A stretch of 60,102 nucleotides of DNA from Clostridia bacterium (lineage in GTDB: Bacteria > Bacillota > Clostridia > UMGS1840 > HGM11507), in assembly GCA_017554615.1 (NCBI GenBank), contig JAFZHY010000018.1, forward strand, positions 1 to 60,102, written 5' to 3'. The stretch's first letter is position 1. The number at the start of each line of letters is the position of its first letter. The position numbers were made by a program, and so were the translations under genes. The notes under the pieces were generated by a model. It was not told the DNA's origin. It made no database searches and worked only from the letters and a program-made list of their open reading frames with translations. Positions 1-8,031 of this stretch are shown piece by piece.

Positions 1-266
<266 letters not shown>

Positions 267-450
267 AAATTTATTAATCGTTCAAATTAATTCTGACTTA
301 GTTTTGCTAGCTTTTTCTTTGCTTGCATTTCCTTTATTACCTTGGTTCATTTTTAAACTCAGTTTAAAACTCATTTTTAAAAAATTTCAAGGACCATCAT
401 ATTGTTTAATTTTCAAAGACCGATGCCAGATTTGTTCCAGCAACTTTCTT

Positions 451-479
451 AATATACCATACTATTTTTTATATGTCAA
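451..479 (-). promoter_or_regulatory. rRNA operon promoter (sigma-A type)
   Basis: On the minus strand a perfect -35 TTGACA (474-479) is followed after 17 nt by -10 TATATT (451-456). The roughly 60 bp upstream (480-540) are almost pure A/T tracts, as expected of an UP element. The transcript would start near 444 and carry a leader of about 180 nt (267-444) before 16S. An 80-codon reading frame on the plus strand across this leader (304-546) has no RBS and is not a gene. Confidence 0.75.
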
Positions 480-515
480 GCAAATTTTTAAAATTTTTTT
501 ATATTTTTTTAAATC

Positions 516-543
516 ACAAGAAATACTTAAAAATCATAAATTA
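516..543 (+). promoter_or_regulatory. Candidate sigma-K promoter of dpaAB
   Basis: CATAAATTA (535-543) matches the B. subtilis sigma-K -10 pattern CATANNNTA, and an AC dinucleotide (516-517) sits 17 nt upstream, as the -35 pattern requires. In Bacillus the orthologous spoVF operon is transcribed in the mother cell by sigma-K. A sigma-A-like TATAAT (542-547) overlaps it but has no clear -35 element. The assignment rests on a motif match only. Confidence 0.5.
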
Positions 544-572
544 TAATAGATTATCTGCGGAGGTGCTTTATT

Positions 573-1457
573 ATGAACAGGAAGATTCTTATACTTGGAG
601 GAGACTTAAGACAACTTACTGTTGCAAAGGAATTTAAAAATGATGGATTTGATGTTTCCTTTTACGGATTTGATAACTCTACCGAGTCTATTCCTTATTA
701 TATATACAGTGATTTAGAAAAAGGAATTTTGGAAAATGATATACTCATAATGGGCATACCCTTATCCAGAGATAACCTGTATTTAAATGCACCTTTTTCC
801 AAGAAAAATATAAAATTATCTGAAATAACAGAATATTCTGATTCTAAAAAACTTCTTTTTGGGGGTATTTTAAATTCTTCATTCAAAAGCGAATTAAAAG
901 CGAAAAACATTTTAAGTTTTGATTACGGATTAAGGGAGGAACTTAGTGTATACAATGTTATTCCAACAGTTGAAGGGGCAATCTCCATTGCGATAAATGA
1001 AACTCCTTTTACTCTGCACGGGTCAAACATACTTATTTGCGGGTTTGGAAGAATAGGAAAAATACTTGCAAAAAGTTTATCTTCTCTTGGAGTTAACGTT
1101 ACGGTAAGCGCCAGAAAATTAGAAGATTTATCATGGATTGATTGCTATGGATATAAAAAAATTAAGACAAAGAATATTTATGATAATATAAACAAATTTG
1201 ATATTATATTTAACACCATACCATCTTTGGTAATTGATGAGGAATGTTTAAAGAGAGTTAAGAAAAATTCAGTTATAATAGATCTTGCATCGGGAAGCGG
1301 AGGCATAGATTTCAAATATGCAAAACTTCTTGACATAAAAGTTATACGCGCTCTTTCTTTACCTGGGAAAATTGCACCCCAGACCGCAGGAATAATAATC
1401 AAAAATACAATCAGTAATATCTTAACTGAGTTGGGGGTTAAAATATGGGGAATGTGA
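573..1457 (+). CDS. dpaA: Dipicolinate synthase subunit A
   Basis: Subunit A of dipicolinate synthase (SpoVFA) works with DpaB to oxidise dihydrodipicolinate from the lysine pathway to dipicolinic acid, which is loaded into the spore core as the calcium chelate. The 294-aa length is normal. A Rossmann NAD(P) fold is visible around residues 150-170 (CGFGRIGKILAKSL), preceded by the N-terminal dipicolinate synthase domain. The start is supported by GGAGGTG about 8 nt upstream of ATG 573. The gene is followed by dpaB with a 13-nt overlap, which indicates translational coupling. Expression is probably late mother-cell specific (see the candidate sigma-K promoter). Its presence implies a spore-forming organism that uses DpaAB rather than an EtfA-type substitute. 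Confidence 0.95.
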   Translation: MNRKILILGGDLRQLTVAKEFKNDGFDVSFYGFDNSTESIPYYIYSDLEKGILENDILIMGIPLSRDNLYLNAPFSKKNIKLSEITEYSDSKKLLFGGILNSSFKSELKAKNILSFDYGLREELSVYNVIPTVEGAISIAINETPFTLHGSNILICGFGRIGKILAKSLSSLGVNVTVSARKLEDLSWIDCYGYKKIKTKNIYDNINKFDIIFNTIPSLVIDEECLKRVKKNSVIIDLASGSGGIDFKYAKLLDIKVIRALSLPGKIAPQTAGIIIKNTISNILTELGVKIWGM

Positions 1458-2023
1458 ATGTGGGCTTTGCCCTCACCGGTTCCTATTGCACATTTAATAA
1501 AGTTATACCCCAAATTGAAAAAATCAAAAATATGGGGTATAATGTTATACCTATTGTATCAGATAATGTATTTAAGACAGATACAAGATTCACTGATGCA
1601 AAAACTCTTATTGAAAAATTAGAAGATATATGTAAAAACAAGGTTATTTCAACCATTAAAGATGCTGAGCCGATTGGTCCTAAAAATCTTATTGATGCGC
1701 TTATTATTGCACCTTGCACCGGCAATACATTGGCAAAGTTATCAAACGGTATTACCGATACATCTGTTACAATGGCAACTAAGGCAACATTAAGGAATTT
1801 AAAGCCTATTATAATAGCAGTATCGACAAATGACGGACTTGGAAATTCGCTTAAGAATATAGGATTTCTTTTAAATTATAAGGGAATATTCTTTGTTCCT
1901 TTCAATCAGGATGCGCCTTTTGATAAGCCACGCTCATTAGTTGCAAATATGGATGAAATAGATAAAACTCTTCTTTTTGCAATAGAGGGAAAACAGATTC
2001 AGCCTATTATATACGAAAAATGA
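1445..2023 (+). CDS. dpaB: Dipicolinate synthase subunit B (flavoprotein family)
   Basis: Subunit B (SpoVFB) of dipicolinate synthase, 192 aa, belongs to the flavoprotein/HFCD fold family. The N-terminal stretch VGFALTGSYCTF and the internal APCTGNTLAKLSNGITD are typical of that fold. It overlaps the end of dpaA by 13 nt; ATG 1445 is preceded by a GGGGGT run about 5 nt upstream, and two in-frame GTG codons follow shortly after and could also serve as starts. A strong hairpin at 2041-2068 ends the operon. Together with dpaA it forms the complete two-subunit enzyme. Confidence 0.95.
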   Translation: MGNVNVGFALTGSYCTFNKVIPQIEKIKNMGYNVIPIVSDNVFKTDTRFTDAKTLIEKLEDICKNKVISTIKDAEPIGPKNLIDALIIAPCTGNTLAKLSNGITDTSVTMATKATLRNLKPIIIAVSTNDGLGNSLKNIGFLLNYKGIFFVPFNQDAPFDKPRSLVANMDEIDKTLLFAIEGKQIQPIIYEK

Positions 2024-2040
2024 CCATTCAAAAATATTAA

Positions 2041-2068
2041 AAAAGTTCAGGAACTTTCCTGAACTTTT
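2041..2068. terminator. Bidirectional terminator between dpaB and the capsule operon
   Basis: An 11-bp perfect stem (AAAAGTTCAGG / CCTGAACTTTT) with a 6-nt loop carries T-runs on both strands. It serves dpaAB on the plus strand and the convergent capsule genes on the minus strand. Confidence 0.85.
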
Positions 2069-2074
2069 TATGTA

Positions 2075-3916
2075 TTAACAATTTGTTTCTTCTTTAAATG
2101 ATGGAACGAGGTTTTTTAATTTATCTCTTATGCTGGAAGAATCTTCTTCATTTGCATATTTCAAAAGCACATCAATATCTTCTTTTAATTTTTCAAAGTC
2201 GATATTATTAGGTTTTGCAACAAAGATTTTTTTATTCTTGGTTGAAGACAGACCTTCTTCATCCATAAGCAGTTCCTCATATAATTTTTCGCCCGGTCTT
2301 AGACCCGTAACAACGATATCTATATCTCTGCCCACAGTCAAACCGGATAGTTTTATCATTTTTTCTGCCAAATCATATATTTTTACCGGCTCACCCATAT
2401 CAAGCACAAATATTTCTCCGCCATTAGCAAAGACTCCTGCTTCCATAACAAGTTGAGCGGCTTCAGGAATAGTCATAAAATACCTTGTAATATCCTTATG
2501 TGTAATAGTAACCGGGCCACCGTTTGTTATTTGTTTTTTAAACAGAGGAACAACCGACCCGTTACTTCCCAACACATTACCAAATCTTACTGCAACAAAT
2601 TTGGTATTACTTATTTTATTTATTCCCTGAATAATCATTTCGCACACACGCTTGGTAGCACCCATAATATTAGTAGGGTTAACTGCTTTGTCTGTTGATA
2701 TTAAAATAAACTTTTTAACATTGTGTTTATCAGATACAAGACATGCATTAAGAGTTCCTACAATATTATTCTTTACTGCTTCGCAGGATGAATCTTCCAT
2801 AAGTGGAACGTGTTTATGCGCTGCTGCATGAAATACAACTTCGGGTTTTATTTTTTCAAATATCTTATCTAATCTGTTTTTATCTCTTACACTTGCAATT
2901 AAAACTTCAATATCAAGTTCAGGTGCAATGTCTTTTAATTCATTCTGAATATCGTACGCATTGTTTTCATAGATATCAACGATGACAAGTTTTTTCGGTT
3001 TGAACGCTGCAATTTGTCTGCAGAGTTCTGAGCCGATAGACCCACCTCCGCCTGTTACTAAAATTACCTTATCGCTTAAATCTTCGGATATATCATCAAT
3101 ATCAAGTTCGATAACATCACGAGGAAGTAAGTCTTCTATCTGAATATCTCTTGCATCTTTGTTAACTTTAACATCGCCTGAAATTCCCATTGTTTTAGGA
3201 AGAATTTTAATTTTACAAGAGGTGTTTGCGCAAATATTAAGAATTTCATATTTATCTTTTTCAGAGATGGACGGAATAGCAAGAAGAATTTCTTTAACAT
3301 TTTTTTCTTCACAAATGTCCAGGATATCATCTCTTGTACCAATTATCTTGATACCGTATACCAATGACCCGCTTTTTCTTAAATTGTCATCTACAAGCCC
3401 GACTATGTTATAGTTAGAATATTTATCTCTTCTTATACCTCTTATAGCCAATGCTGCAGAGTCCCCTGCTCCAATAATAAGTAAATTTGTTTTCACATTA
3501 TTGGTTTGTGCAAAATACTCTTCTAAGAAAGCATAAACAACCTTTATTCCTACTCGGTATCCAAGACACATAATAATAGACACTATTCCGGATGCAATAA
3601 CATATTTATAAGGCAAGAAATAGTTGCCAAAAAATCCTGTTGCAAGGCCAACTATTGCAACTGCTCCTATACTCGCTAAGAAACCTGAGAAATATTCCTT
3701 CGTTCCTGTATAAACCCAAAGCGAGGAGTAAAAATCTATTACATTAAGAGCAATTACAATTGCAACTCCTGTTACTATAACAGAATATGTTGCCTGAGGA
3801 GTTTTTAAAAAACTTATAAAATCATTTCTTATTAACATTACAACAAGAAAATATGCAATAGCAACCATGCAAAAGTCTATAAACATTAAAAATAATTTTC
3901 GTAAATTTCTTCTCAT
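2075..3916 (-). CDS. Membrane-bound NDP-sugar 4,6-dehydratase, CapD/PglF/FlaA1 family
   Basis: This 613-aa polysaccharide biosynthesis protein probably converts UDP-GlcNAc or a related UDP-HexNAc to the 4-keto-6-deoxy sugar used for a capsule or glycan. Four membrane segments fill about residues 8-125. A first Rossmann/CoA-binding-like domain follows (LLIIGAGDSAALAIRG near 145-160), then the dehydratase domain with TGGGGSIGSELCRQ near 288-301. The catalytic region STDKAVNPTNIMGATKR has Met where classical short-chain dehydrogenases have Tyr, which is normal for this membrane subfamily. It is the last gene of the CpsC-CpsD-CpsB-dehydratase operon, 11 nt after cpsB; its RBS is weak. The exact sugar substrate cannot be read from the sequence. 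Confidence 0.92.
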   Translation of the reverse strand: MRRNLRKLFLMFIDFCMVAIAYFLVVMLIRNDFISFLKTPQATYSVIVTGVAIVIALNVIDFYSSLWVYTGTKEYFSGFLASIGAVAIVGLATGFFGNYFLPYKYVIASGIVSIIMCLGYRVGIKVVYAFLEEYFAQTNNVKTNLLIIGAGDSAALAIRGIRRDKYSNYNIVGLVDDNLRKSGSLVYGIKIIGTRDDILDICEEKNVKEILLAIPSISEKDKYEILNICANTSCKIKILPKTMGISGDVKVNKDARDIQIEDLLPRDVIELDIDDISEDLSDKVILVTGGGGSIGSELCRQIAAFKPKKLVIVDIYENNAYDIQNELKDIAPELDIEVLIASVRDKNRLDKIFEKIKPEVVFHAAAHKHVPLMEDSSCEAVKNNIVGTLNACLVSDKHNVKKFILISTDKAVNPTNIMGATKRVCEMIIQGINKISNTKFVAVRFGNVLGSNGSVVPLFKKQITNGGPVTITHKDITRYFMTIPEAAQLVMEAGVFANGGEIFVLDMGEPVKIYDLAEKMIKLSGLTVGRDIDIVVTGLRPGEKLYEELLMDEEGLSSTKNKKIFVAKPNNIDFEKLKEDIDVLLKYANEEDSSSIRDKLKNLVPSFKEETNC

Positions 3917-3927
3917 GGGTAAAATAC

Positions 3928-4629
3928 CTACTTACTCAATATTTTTTCCGAATTTTCTTCTATTTTCTTAATCAACTGTTCTCCGTATTTTTTCTCTATG
4001 TATTTATATGCTTTATCCATATTTGGACTTCTCTTTTTTAAGTTATGACAATCTGTGCCTAAAAGATCAATTCTTTTTTCCTTAATCATTTTACGCATAG
4101 TCTTTTTCATTCTTCTGTCTATAAAACTTTCTGCATTAACCTGTATATACATATCAAGATCAAAGAAAGGCTCAATCATAGAAAAATCATCTCTGACTCC
4201 CACATATCTTTCAACATGAGCAAGAATTATATCTATTTTATATTCCATAGATATTCTGTAAAGTTCATTATATATCCAGCCATTTAAAAAGACAAACGGA
4301 AGTTCAATTAAAACTGCATCTGTATTTTCTATACACAGTTTTCTTATATCTAATGCAATAACCTCTTTGCAAAATGCTACTTCCGCACCTAAAACAATCT
4401 TCGGAACATCAAGACCGTTTTCTTCAACATATGCCATTAACTCTTTGAAACATTTGTCTCTTCTTTTAAGAAAACTTTCCAAGGATTCCATAGAGGCATT
4501 AAAATGTGGCGTCGCAACAATGGTATCTACACCTTGAGTTTTAGACAATAAAAGCATTTTTGCCGCAACTTCTACATCTTGTGCCCCGTCATCCATGTCG
4601 GGGAGGATGTGAGTGTGAAAATCAACCAT
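3928..4629 (-). CDS. CpsB/YwqE-type tyrosine-protein phosphatase (PHP fold)
   Basis: This 233-aa metal-dependent phosphatase of the PHP superfamily opens with DFHTHILPDMDDGAQD, whose histidines and aspartates bind the metal cluster. Further ligands are visible in ATPHF, LAHVERY and GTDCHN. Family members dephosphorylate the tyrosine cluster of the cognate CpsD kinase and so tune polysaccharide chain length and export. The RBS AAAGGTG precedes ATG. It lies between cpsD (21-nt gap) and the dehydratase (11-nt gap), the common order for Gram-positive capsule loci. Confidence 0.93.
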   Translation of the reverse strand: MVDFHTHILPDMDDGAQDVEVAAKMLLLSKTQGVDTIVATPHFNASMESLESFLKRRDKCFKELMAYVEENGLDVPKIVLGAEVAFCKEVIALDIRKLCIENTDAVLIELPFVFLNGWIYNELYRISMEYKIDIILAHVERYVGVRDDFSMIEPFFDLDMYIQVNAESFIDRRMKKTMRKMIKEKRIDLLGTDCHNLKKRSPNMDKAYKYIEKKYGEQLIKKIEENSEKILSK

Positions 4630-4650
4630 ATTAACACCTTTCTACTATTA

Positions 4651-5433
4651 TCAATAATAGTAACTGCTATACTGATAGTAGTTTTTGTATTTATAGTTTC
4701 CGTATCCTACTTTTGATGTAAATGAATATGACGATAAGTCAACATCATTTAAGATAAATCCTAAAACTTTAGCATTTGCAAATTCCATTGAACTTATTGC
4801 TTTATAAACCATATCCTGAGTAGTAAATTTATGACGAACAACAAACAGAATTCCGTCTACAAATTTTGCTATTGCAGAAGTATCTGCAACTACATTAACA
4901 GGAGGGGTATCAAGGAATATATAATCATATTTCTCGGACATTTCATCAAGAAGTTTTGACATATTTTCACTTGATAAAAGTTCAATCGGGTTAGGAGGAG
5001 TATGCCCTGCTGTTATAAAGTCGATATTTAAATCTTTATTTCTTTTAAGGCAGTCTTCCAAACTGTCAAACCCACCTAAAACATTTGATAAACCTTTTTT
5101 ATTATCTACACCAAGATATCTGTGAAGTTTTGGTTTTCTTAAGTCACAGTCGATTATAAGAACTTTTGTATTCGCCATAGCAAAAGTGATCGCTGTGTTT
5201 ACGGATGTTAAAGATTTACCTTCACCAGGAATTGAAGAGGTAACAATTATTCTTTTACATCCTTTGTTTGAATTCAGTGAAAAGATAACATTAGTTCTTG
5301 TTGTTTTATACGCTTCTTTAATATTAAATTTGGTATCGTCGTTAATGATATTTGCCATATCATCTTCATATGAAAGAGGTTTTTTCTTACTGAAGAATCC
5401 ACCTAATTTTACTTTCTTATTTGATGCACTCAT
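4651..5433 (-). CDS. CpsD/CapB-family bacterial tyrosine kinase (BY-kinase)
   Basis: A 260-aa cytoplasmic BY-kinase. Walker A (SSIPGEGKS, residues about 66-74), Walker A' (VLIIDCDLRKP, about 91-101) and Walker B (YIFLDTPPV) are all present. The last 20 residues contain ten tyrosines, the autophosphorylation cluster that the CpsB phosphatase acts on. As in other Gram-positive systems, the membrane activator is a separate protein (CpsC, directly upstream). Its RBS AGGAGGT lies inside the last codons of cpsC; stop and start are separated by one nucleotide (TAA-A-ATG), so the two are translationally coupled. Confidence 0.94.
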   Translation of the reverse strand: MSASNKKVKLGGFFSKKKPLSYEDDMANIINDDTKFNIKEAYKTTRTNVIFSLNSNKGCKRIIVTSSIPGEGKSLTSVNTAITFAMANTKVLIIDCDLRKPKLHRYLGVDNKKGLSNVLGGFDSLEDCLKRNKDLNIDFITAGHTPPNPIELLSSENMSKLLDEMSEKYDYIFLDTPPVNVVADTSAIAKFVDGILFVVRHKFTTQDMVYKAISSMEFANAKVLGFILNDVDLSSYSFTSKVGYGNYKYKNYYQYSSYYY

Positions 5434-5434
5434 T

Positions 5435-6145
5435 TTACTTACCTCCTTTTGTTAAAGATGATTCTAAATCAGGGATAACCCCAAGTATTGGTAAATCAAA
5501 TTTAGAAACTAAATCGTCTTCTGTTTTGATTCTTGTATCAAACAGTTCTATTATAAATATAATAAGAACGCCTAAAATCATACCAAGTAACACACCTATA
5601 ATTGTGTTAAGAGTTTTGTTAGGGCTTGAAGGAGTAACAGGAGTAGATGCTTCATCAATTATTGCAACAGAACCTCCGCTTCCTATATCATTAACTGCTC
5701 TTTGAGCATTTGTTAAAATAAGTTCACAGATAAGTCTTGCATCTGCCTTGTCGGTACACACAACTTCTACTTCCAGAACTTCAGTTTCGTTAAGTGATGA
5801 ATATTGCACCATACCTTTTAACTGGCTTTCTGTATATGTTGTTCCGCTTTCTAAGGCAACCTGTTTTAAAAAGGTATTGGTTTTAAAAATTTCTGTGTAT
5901 GTATTAAGTAGTCTTGCAGAAGCATTTAGTGTATTGATACTTTCTGCCGGTCTTTCTCCGTCCGGATTTGCAGATGGATTTGAACTGCTTACTAAAAGCT
6001 TACCTGTTGATGTATACATCTCTGGTATTAAAAACTCGGTAACTGCTAAAAATATACCGCCAAGTAAAATCGTAGTAACAACGAGAATCCACCAACGCTT
6101 CATCACCATTGATACAACGCTCATTAAATTAATCTGATCATTCAT
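5435..6145 (-). CDS. Wzz/CpsC-type chain-length determinant and kinase activator
   Basis: This 236-aa membrane protein has a Wzz domain. It has one transmembrane helix near residues 20-42, an extracytoplasmic domain, and a second helix near 180-200 followed by a short cytoplasmic tail that should contact CpsD. The start is placed at ATG 6145, because GGAGG lies 6 nt upstream; an in-frame ATG at 6175 would add ten residues but has no RBS. It is the first gene of the capsule regulatory operon. The operon lacks glycosyltransferases in this window, so the polymer genes must lie elsewhere, possibly in part at 10-14 kb. Confidence 0.92.
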   Translation of the reverse strand: MNDQINLMSVVSMVMKRWWILVVTTILLGGIFLAVTEFLIPEMYTSTGKLLVSSSNPSANPDGERPAESINTLNASARLLNTYTEIFKTNTFLKQVALESGTTYTESQLKGMVQYSSLNETEVLEVEVVCTDKADARLICELILTNAQRAVNDIGSGGSVAIIDEASTPVTPSSPNKTLNTIIGVLLGMILGVLIIFIIELFDTRIKTEDDLVSKFDLPILGVIPDLESSLTKGGK

Positions 6146-6175
6146 GTTTAATCCTCCGTAACATAAAATACGCAT

Positions 6176-6219
6176 TATACTGCATATAACAGTATATCAC
6201 ACATAAATAAATATTGCAA
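6176..6219 (-). promoter_or_regulatory. Capsule operon promoter with an overlapping palindrome
   Basis: On the minus strand, TTGCAA (6214-6219) and TATACT (6191-6196) are separated by 17 nt. The -10 is part of a perfect 7-bp inverted repeat TATACTG-N7-CAGTATA (6176-6196), which would make a good operator for a dimeric repressor. The regulator is unknown. Confidence 0.55.
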
Positions 6220-6253
6220 CCATAAAAGAAATATTTTTTATTTCAAAAAGTTC

Positions 6254-6282
6254 TTGACTTTTTTTTACACTTAATATATAAT
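6254..6282 (+). promoter_or_regulatory. Promoter of rpsF-ssb-rpsR
   Basis: TTGACT (6254-6259), a 17-nt spacer and TATAAT (6277-6282) form a near-consensus sigma-A promoter, as expected for ribosomal protein genes. The transcript would have a 5' leader of about 70 nt. Confidence 0.8.
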
Positions 6283-6310
6283 TTAATGGCTGTATTATGG
6301 AATACAGGTT

Positions 6311-6355
6311 CCTTGCCCTTTGGAGTTAAGAGGGCCAAATGTCCAGAAGGAGGTG
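6311..6355 (+). promoter_or_regulatory. Possible S6/S18 autoregulatory leader of rpsF
   Basis: The rpsF leader contains GCCCT (6315-6319) pairing with AGGGC (6331-6335), and the loop TTGG (6320-6323) can pair with CCAA (6335-6338), which would give a pseudoknot-like or alternative fold just before the RBS AGGAGGTG. Leaders that bind the S6:S18 complex are known upstream of rpsF in many bacteria. I could not match this one to a covariance model by eye, so it is only a candidate. Confidence 0.35.
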
Positions 6356-6361
6356 TAAGAA

Positions 6362-6658
6362 ATGGTTGAAATTAAAAACAAGTATGAAACTATATTCATT
6401 GTTAACCCTACAATTGAAGAAGAAAAAATCAATGAATTAGTTGAAAAATTCAAAAACTTAATTTCTGCTAATGGTGAACTTACAAATGTTGATATTTGGG
6501 GTAAAAAAAGATTAGCGTATGAAATTAACGATTTGACAGAAGGATACTATGTGTTTATGGAATTCACATCTGTTCCTTCATTCCCACAAGAACTTGAAAG
6601 AATTTACAAAATCACAGACGGTATCATTCGTGATATAGTTGTTAAGCAGGAAGACTAA
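6362..6658 (+). CDS. rpsF: 30S ribosomal protein S6
   Basis: A 98-aa S6 protein (YETIFIVNPTIEEEKI at the N-terminus, WGKKRLAYEINDLTEGYYVF in the middle), of normal length. It binds with S18 to the central domain of 16S rRNA. The strong RBS GAAGGAGGTG precedes ATG. It is the first gene of the usual Firmicutes trio rpsF-ssb-rpsR. Confidence 0.97.
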   Translation: MVEIKNKYETIFIVNPTIEEEKINELVEKFKNLISANGELTNVDIWGKKRLAYEINDLTEGYYVFMEFTSVPSFPQELERIYKITDGIIRDIVVKQED

Positions 6659-6687
6659 TATTTTAAAAAATTAGCGAGGTATTTATT

Positions 6688-7110
6688 ATGTTTAACAAAG
6701 TAATTTTAATGGGTCGCCTAACAAGAGATCCTGAGCAGTCAACTTCACCAAGCGGTGTTGTGGTTACTCGTTTCACTCTTGCTGTTGACAGAAGATTTCA
6801 AAGGCAGGGGGAAGAAAGACAGACAGACTTTTTAAACATTGTTACTTTTAACAGAACTGCTGAGTTTGTTAAAAAATATTTTGTTAAAGGTCAGTTGGCT
6901 CTTGTATCAGGCTCAATTCAAACAAGATCATGGGACGGTCAGGATGGGCAGAAGCGTTATGCTACTGACATTATTGCCGAAGAAGTTAATTTTGTAGGAA
7001 GTAAGAAAGACAATCCTCAGGGCGGAAGCGTAAATGACTTTAGTGAAGAAGCAAAACCTTCTAATAATGAATTTATGCCACTTGATGATGACGATTCTCT
7101 TCCGTTTTAA
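6688..7110 (+). CDS. ssb: Single-stranded DNA-binding protein
   Basis: The 140-aa SSB has one OB fold (about residues 1-105, starting FNKVILMGRLTRDPE), a short flexible linker, and the acidic C-terminal tip DDDDSLPF that recruits repair and replication partners. It coats single-stranded DNA during replication and recombination. It sits between the two ribosomal genes, 29 nt after rpsF and 34 nt before rpsR, in the conserved order. Confidence 0.97.
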   Translation: MFNKVILMGRLTRDPEQSTSPSGVVVTRFTLAVDRRFQRQGEERQTDFLNIVTFNRTAEFVKKYFVKGQLALVSGSIQTRSWDGQDGQKRYATDIIAEEVNFVGSKKDNPQGGSVNDFSEEAKPSNNEFMPLDDDDSLPF

Positions 7111-7144
7111 TCGAAAAAATATCAATAAATAGGAGGTGCGCCAG

Positions 7145-7387
7145 ATGGCTGAAATGGAAAAATCATTCAAACCAAGAAGAATGAAAAGAAAAGTTTGTAA
7201 TTTCTGTGTTGAAAAAGCAACTTCAATTGACTATAAAGATGTTCCAAAACTAAGAAAGTATCTTTCTGAAAGATCTAAAATTCTTCCAAGAAGAATTACA
7301 GGTACTTGTGCTAAACATCAAAGACAGTTGACAACTGCTATTAAAAAGGCAAGACATATTGCTCTTGTTCCTTTCACAACAGACTAA
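7145..7387 (+). CDS. rpsR: 30S ribosomal protein S18 (zinc-ligand form)
   Basis: The 80-aa S18 partners with S6. The start is ATG 7145 with AGGAGGTG 7-8 nt upstream; an in-frame GTG at 7136 lies inside that RBS and is rejected. A CxxC pair (CNFC) near residue 20 and TCAKHQR later in the protein give the four-ligand zinc-binding pattern of the C+ type of S18, so this organism probably uses zinc here unless a second C- copy exists elsewhere. Confidence 0.96.
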   Translation: MAEMEKSFKPRRMKRKVCNFCVEKATSIDYKDVPKLRKYLSERSKILPRRITGTCAKHQRQLTTAIKKARHIALVPFTTD

Positions 7388-7396
7388 TAAATACAA

Positions 7397-7427
7397 AAAT
7401 AGCAGAGGATGTTATCCCCTGCTATTT
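7397..7427 (+). terminator. Hairpin after rpsR
   Basis: An inverted repeat (AAATAGCAGAGGAT / ATCCCCTGCTATTT, one A-C mismatch, 3-nt loop) ends the rpsF operon. The T-run is short (ATTTAAATTT), so termination may be partial and rnpB could receive read-through transcription. Confidence 0.65.
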
Positions 7428-7437
7428 AAATTTAAAT

Positions 7438-7776
7438 AAGAGAAAATTGGGTAGTTGCGCTCATATTTTTTTGAGTGAGGAAAGTCCGGGCTTCGCAGGG
7501 CAGGATGCCGGATAACGTCCGGTGGAGGCGACTCTAAGGAAAGTGCAACAGAAAATTACCGCCTGTATTTTACAGGTAAGGATGAAAAAGTGAGGTAAGA
7601 GCTCACTAAATATGCGGGAGACCGTGTATTTGTGTAAACCCCATCCGAAGCAACACTAACTGAAAAATTAAGTTTGCCCGACATTTTTCGAATTGTGGCT
7701 TGATGCCCGAAGCAATTCGGGTACCAGATAGATGACTACCTTAAATGACAGAACCCGGCTTACAGATTTTCTCTTT
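7438..7776 (+). ncRNA. rnpB: RNase P RNA
   Basis: This is the catalytic RNA of RNase P, which matures tRNA 5' ends. The conserved P4/CR-I segment GAGGAAAGTCCGGGCT appears near the 5' end, and the matching 3' segment GACAGAACCCGGCTTACAGA near the 3' end. The ends form helix P1 (AAGAGAAAAT with ATTTTCTCTT). The roughly 340-nt length and the internal GGATGCCGGATAACGTCCGG helix look like the ancestral A type rather than the Bacillus B type, but I did not fold it. A strong terminator follows. Confidence 0.95.
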
Positions 7777-7792
7777 TATTAAGTTAAAAAAT

Positions 7793-7830
7793 ACAGGCGA
7801 AATGATTAAAATCATTTCGCCTGTTTTTTA
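7793..7830. terminator. Bidirectional terminator between rnpB and rpoZ
   Basis: A perfect 14-bp stem (ACAGGCGAAATGAT / ATCATTTCGCCTGT) with a TAAA loop is followed by TTTTTTA on the plus strand and by T-rich sequence on the minus strand. It ends rnpB and the convergent yicC-rpoZ operon. Confidence 0.9.
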
Positions 7831-8031
7831 TACATCTTTTGTTTCTTTAGTAATACTTACTTTGCCTTCTGCAAACTCTTTAGTAGCCACTGAAACGGTT
7901 TTTTCATAATCAGACACAGTTAACGGATCACTTCCGTCTTTAATGTCTCTCGCTCTCTTGGTTACAGAAATAATAAGCCCGTATCTTGAACCTGCTTTGT
8001 TAACCAAATCCTGAAATTCTTTAAAAATCAT
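7828..8031 (-). CDS. rpoZ: DNA-directed RNA polymerase subunit omega
   Basis: A 67-aa omega subunit, which promotes assembly of the beta' subunit into RNA polymerase. The family signature SRYGLIISVTKRARDI is clear. Its ATG overlaps the gmk stop by 4 nt (ATGA), so it is translationally coupled. It is the last gene of yicC-remA-gmk-rpoZ, a conserved order in Firmicutes. Confidence 0.94.
   Translation of the reverse strand: MIFKEFQDLVNKAGSRYGLIISVTKRARDIKDGSDPLTVSDYEKTVSVATKEFAEGKVSITKETKDV

Noticed and set aside
304-546. 80-codon plus-strand frame upstream of dpaA
   Set aside because: It covers the rRNA leader and promoter, is Phe/Leu/Lys-rich from A/T bias, and has no RBS.
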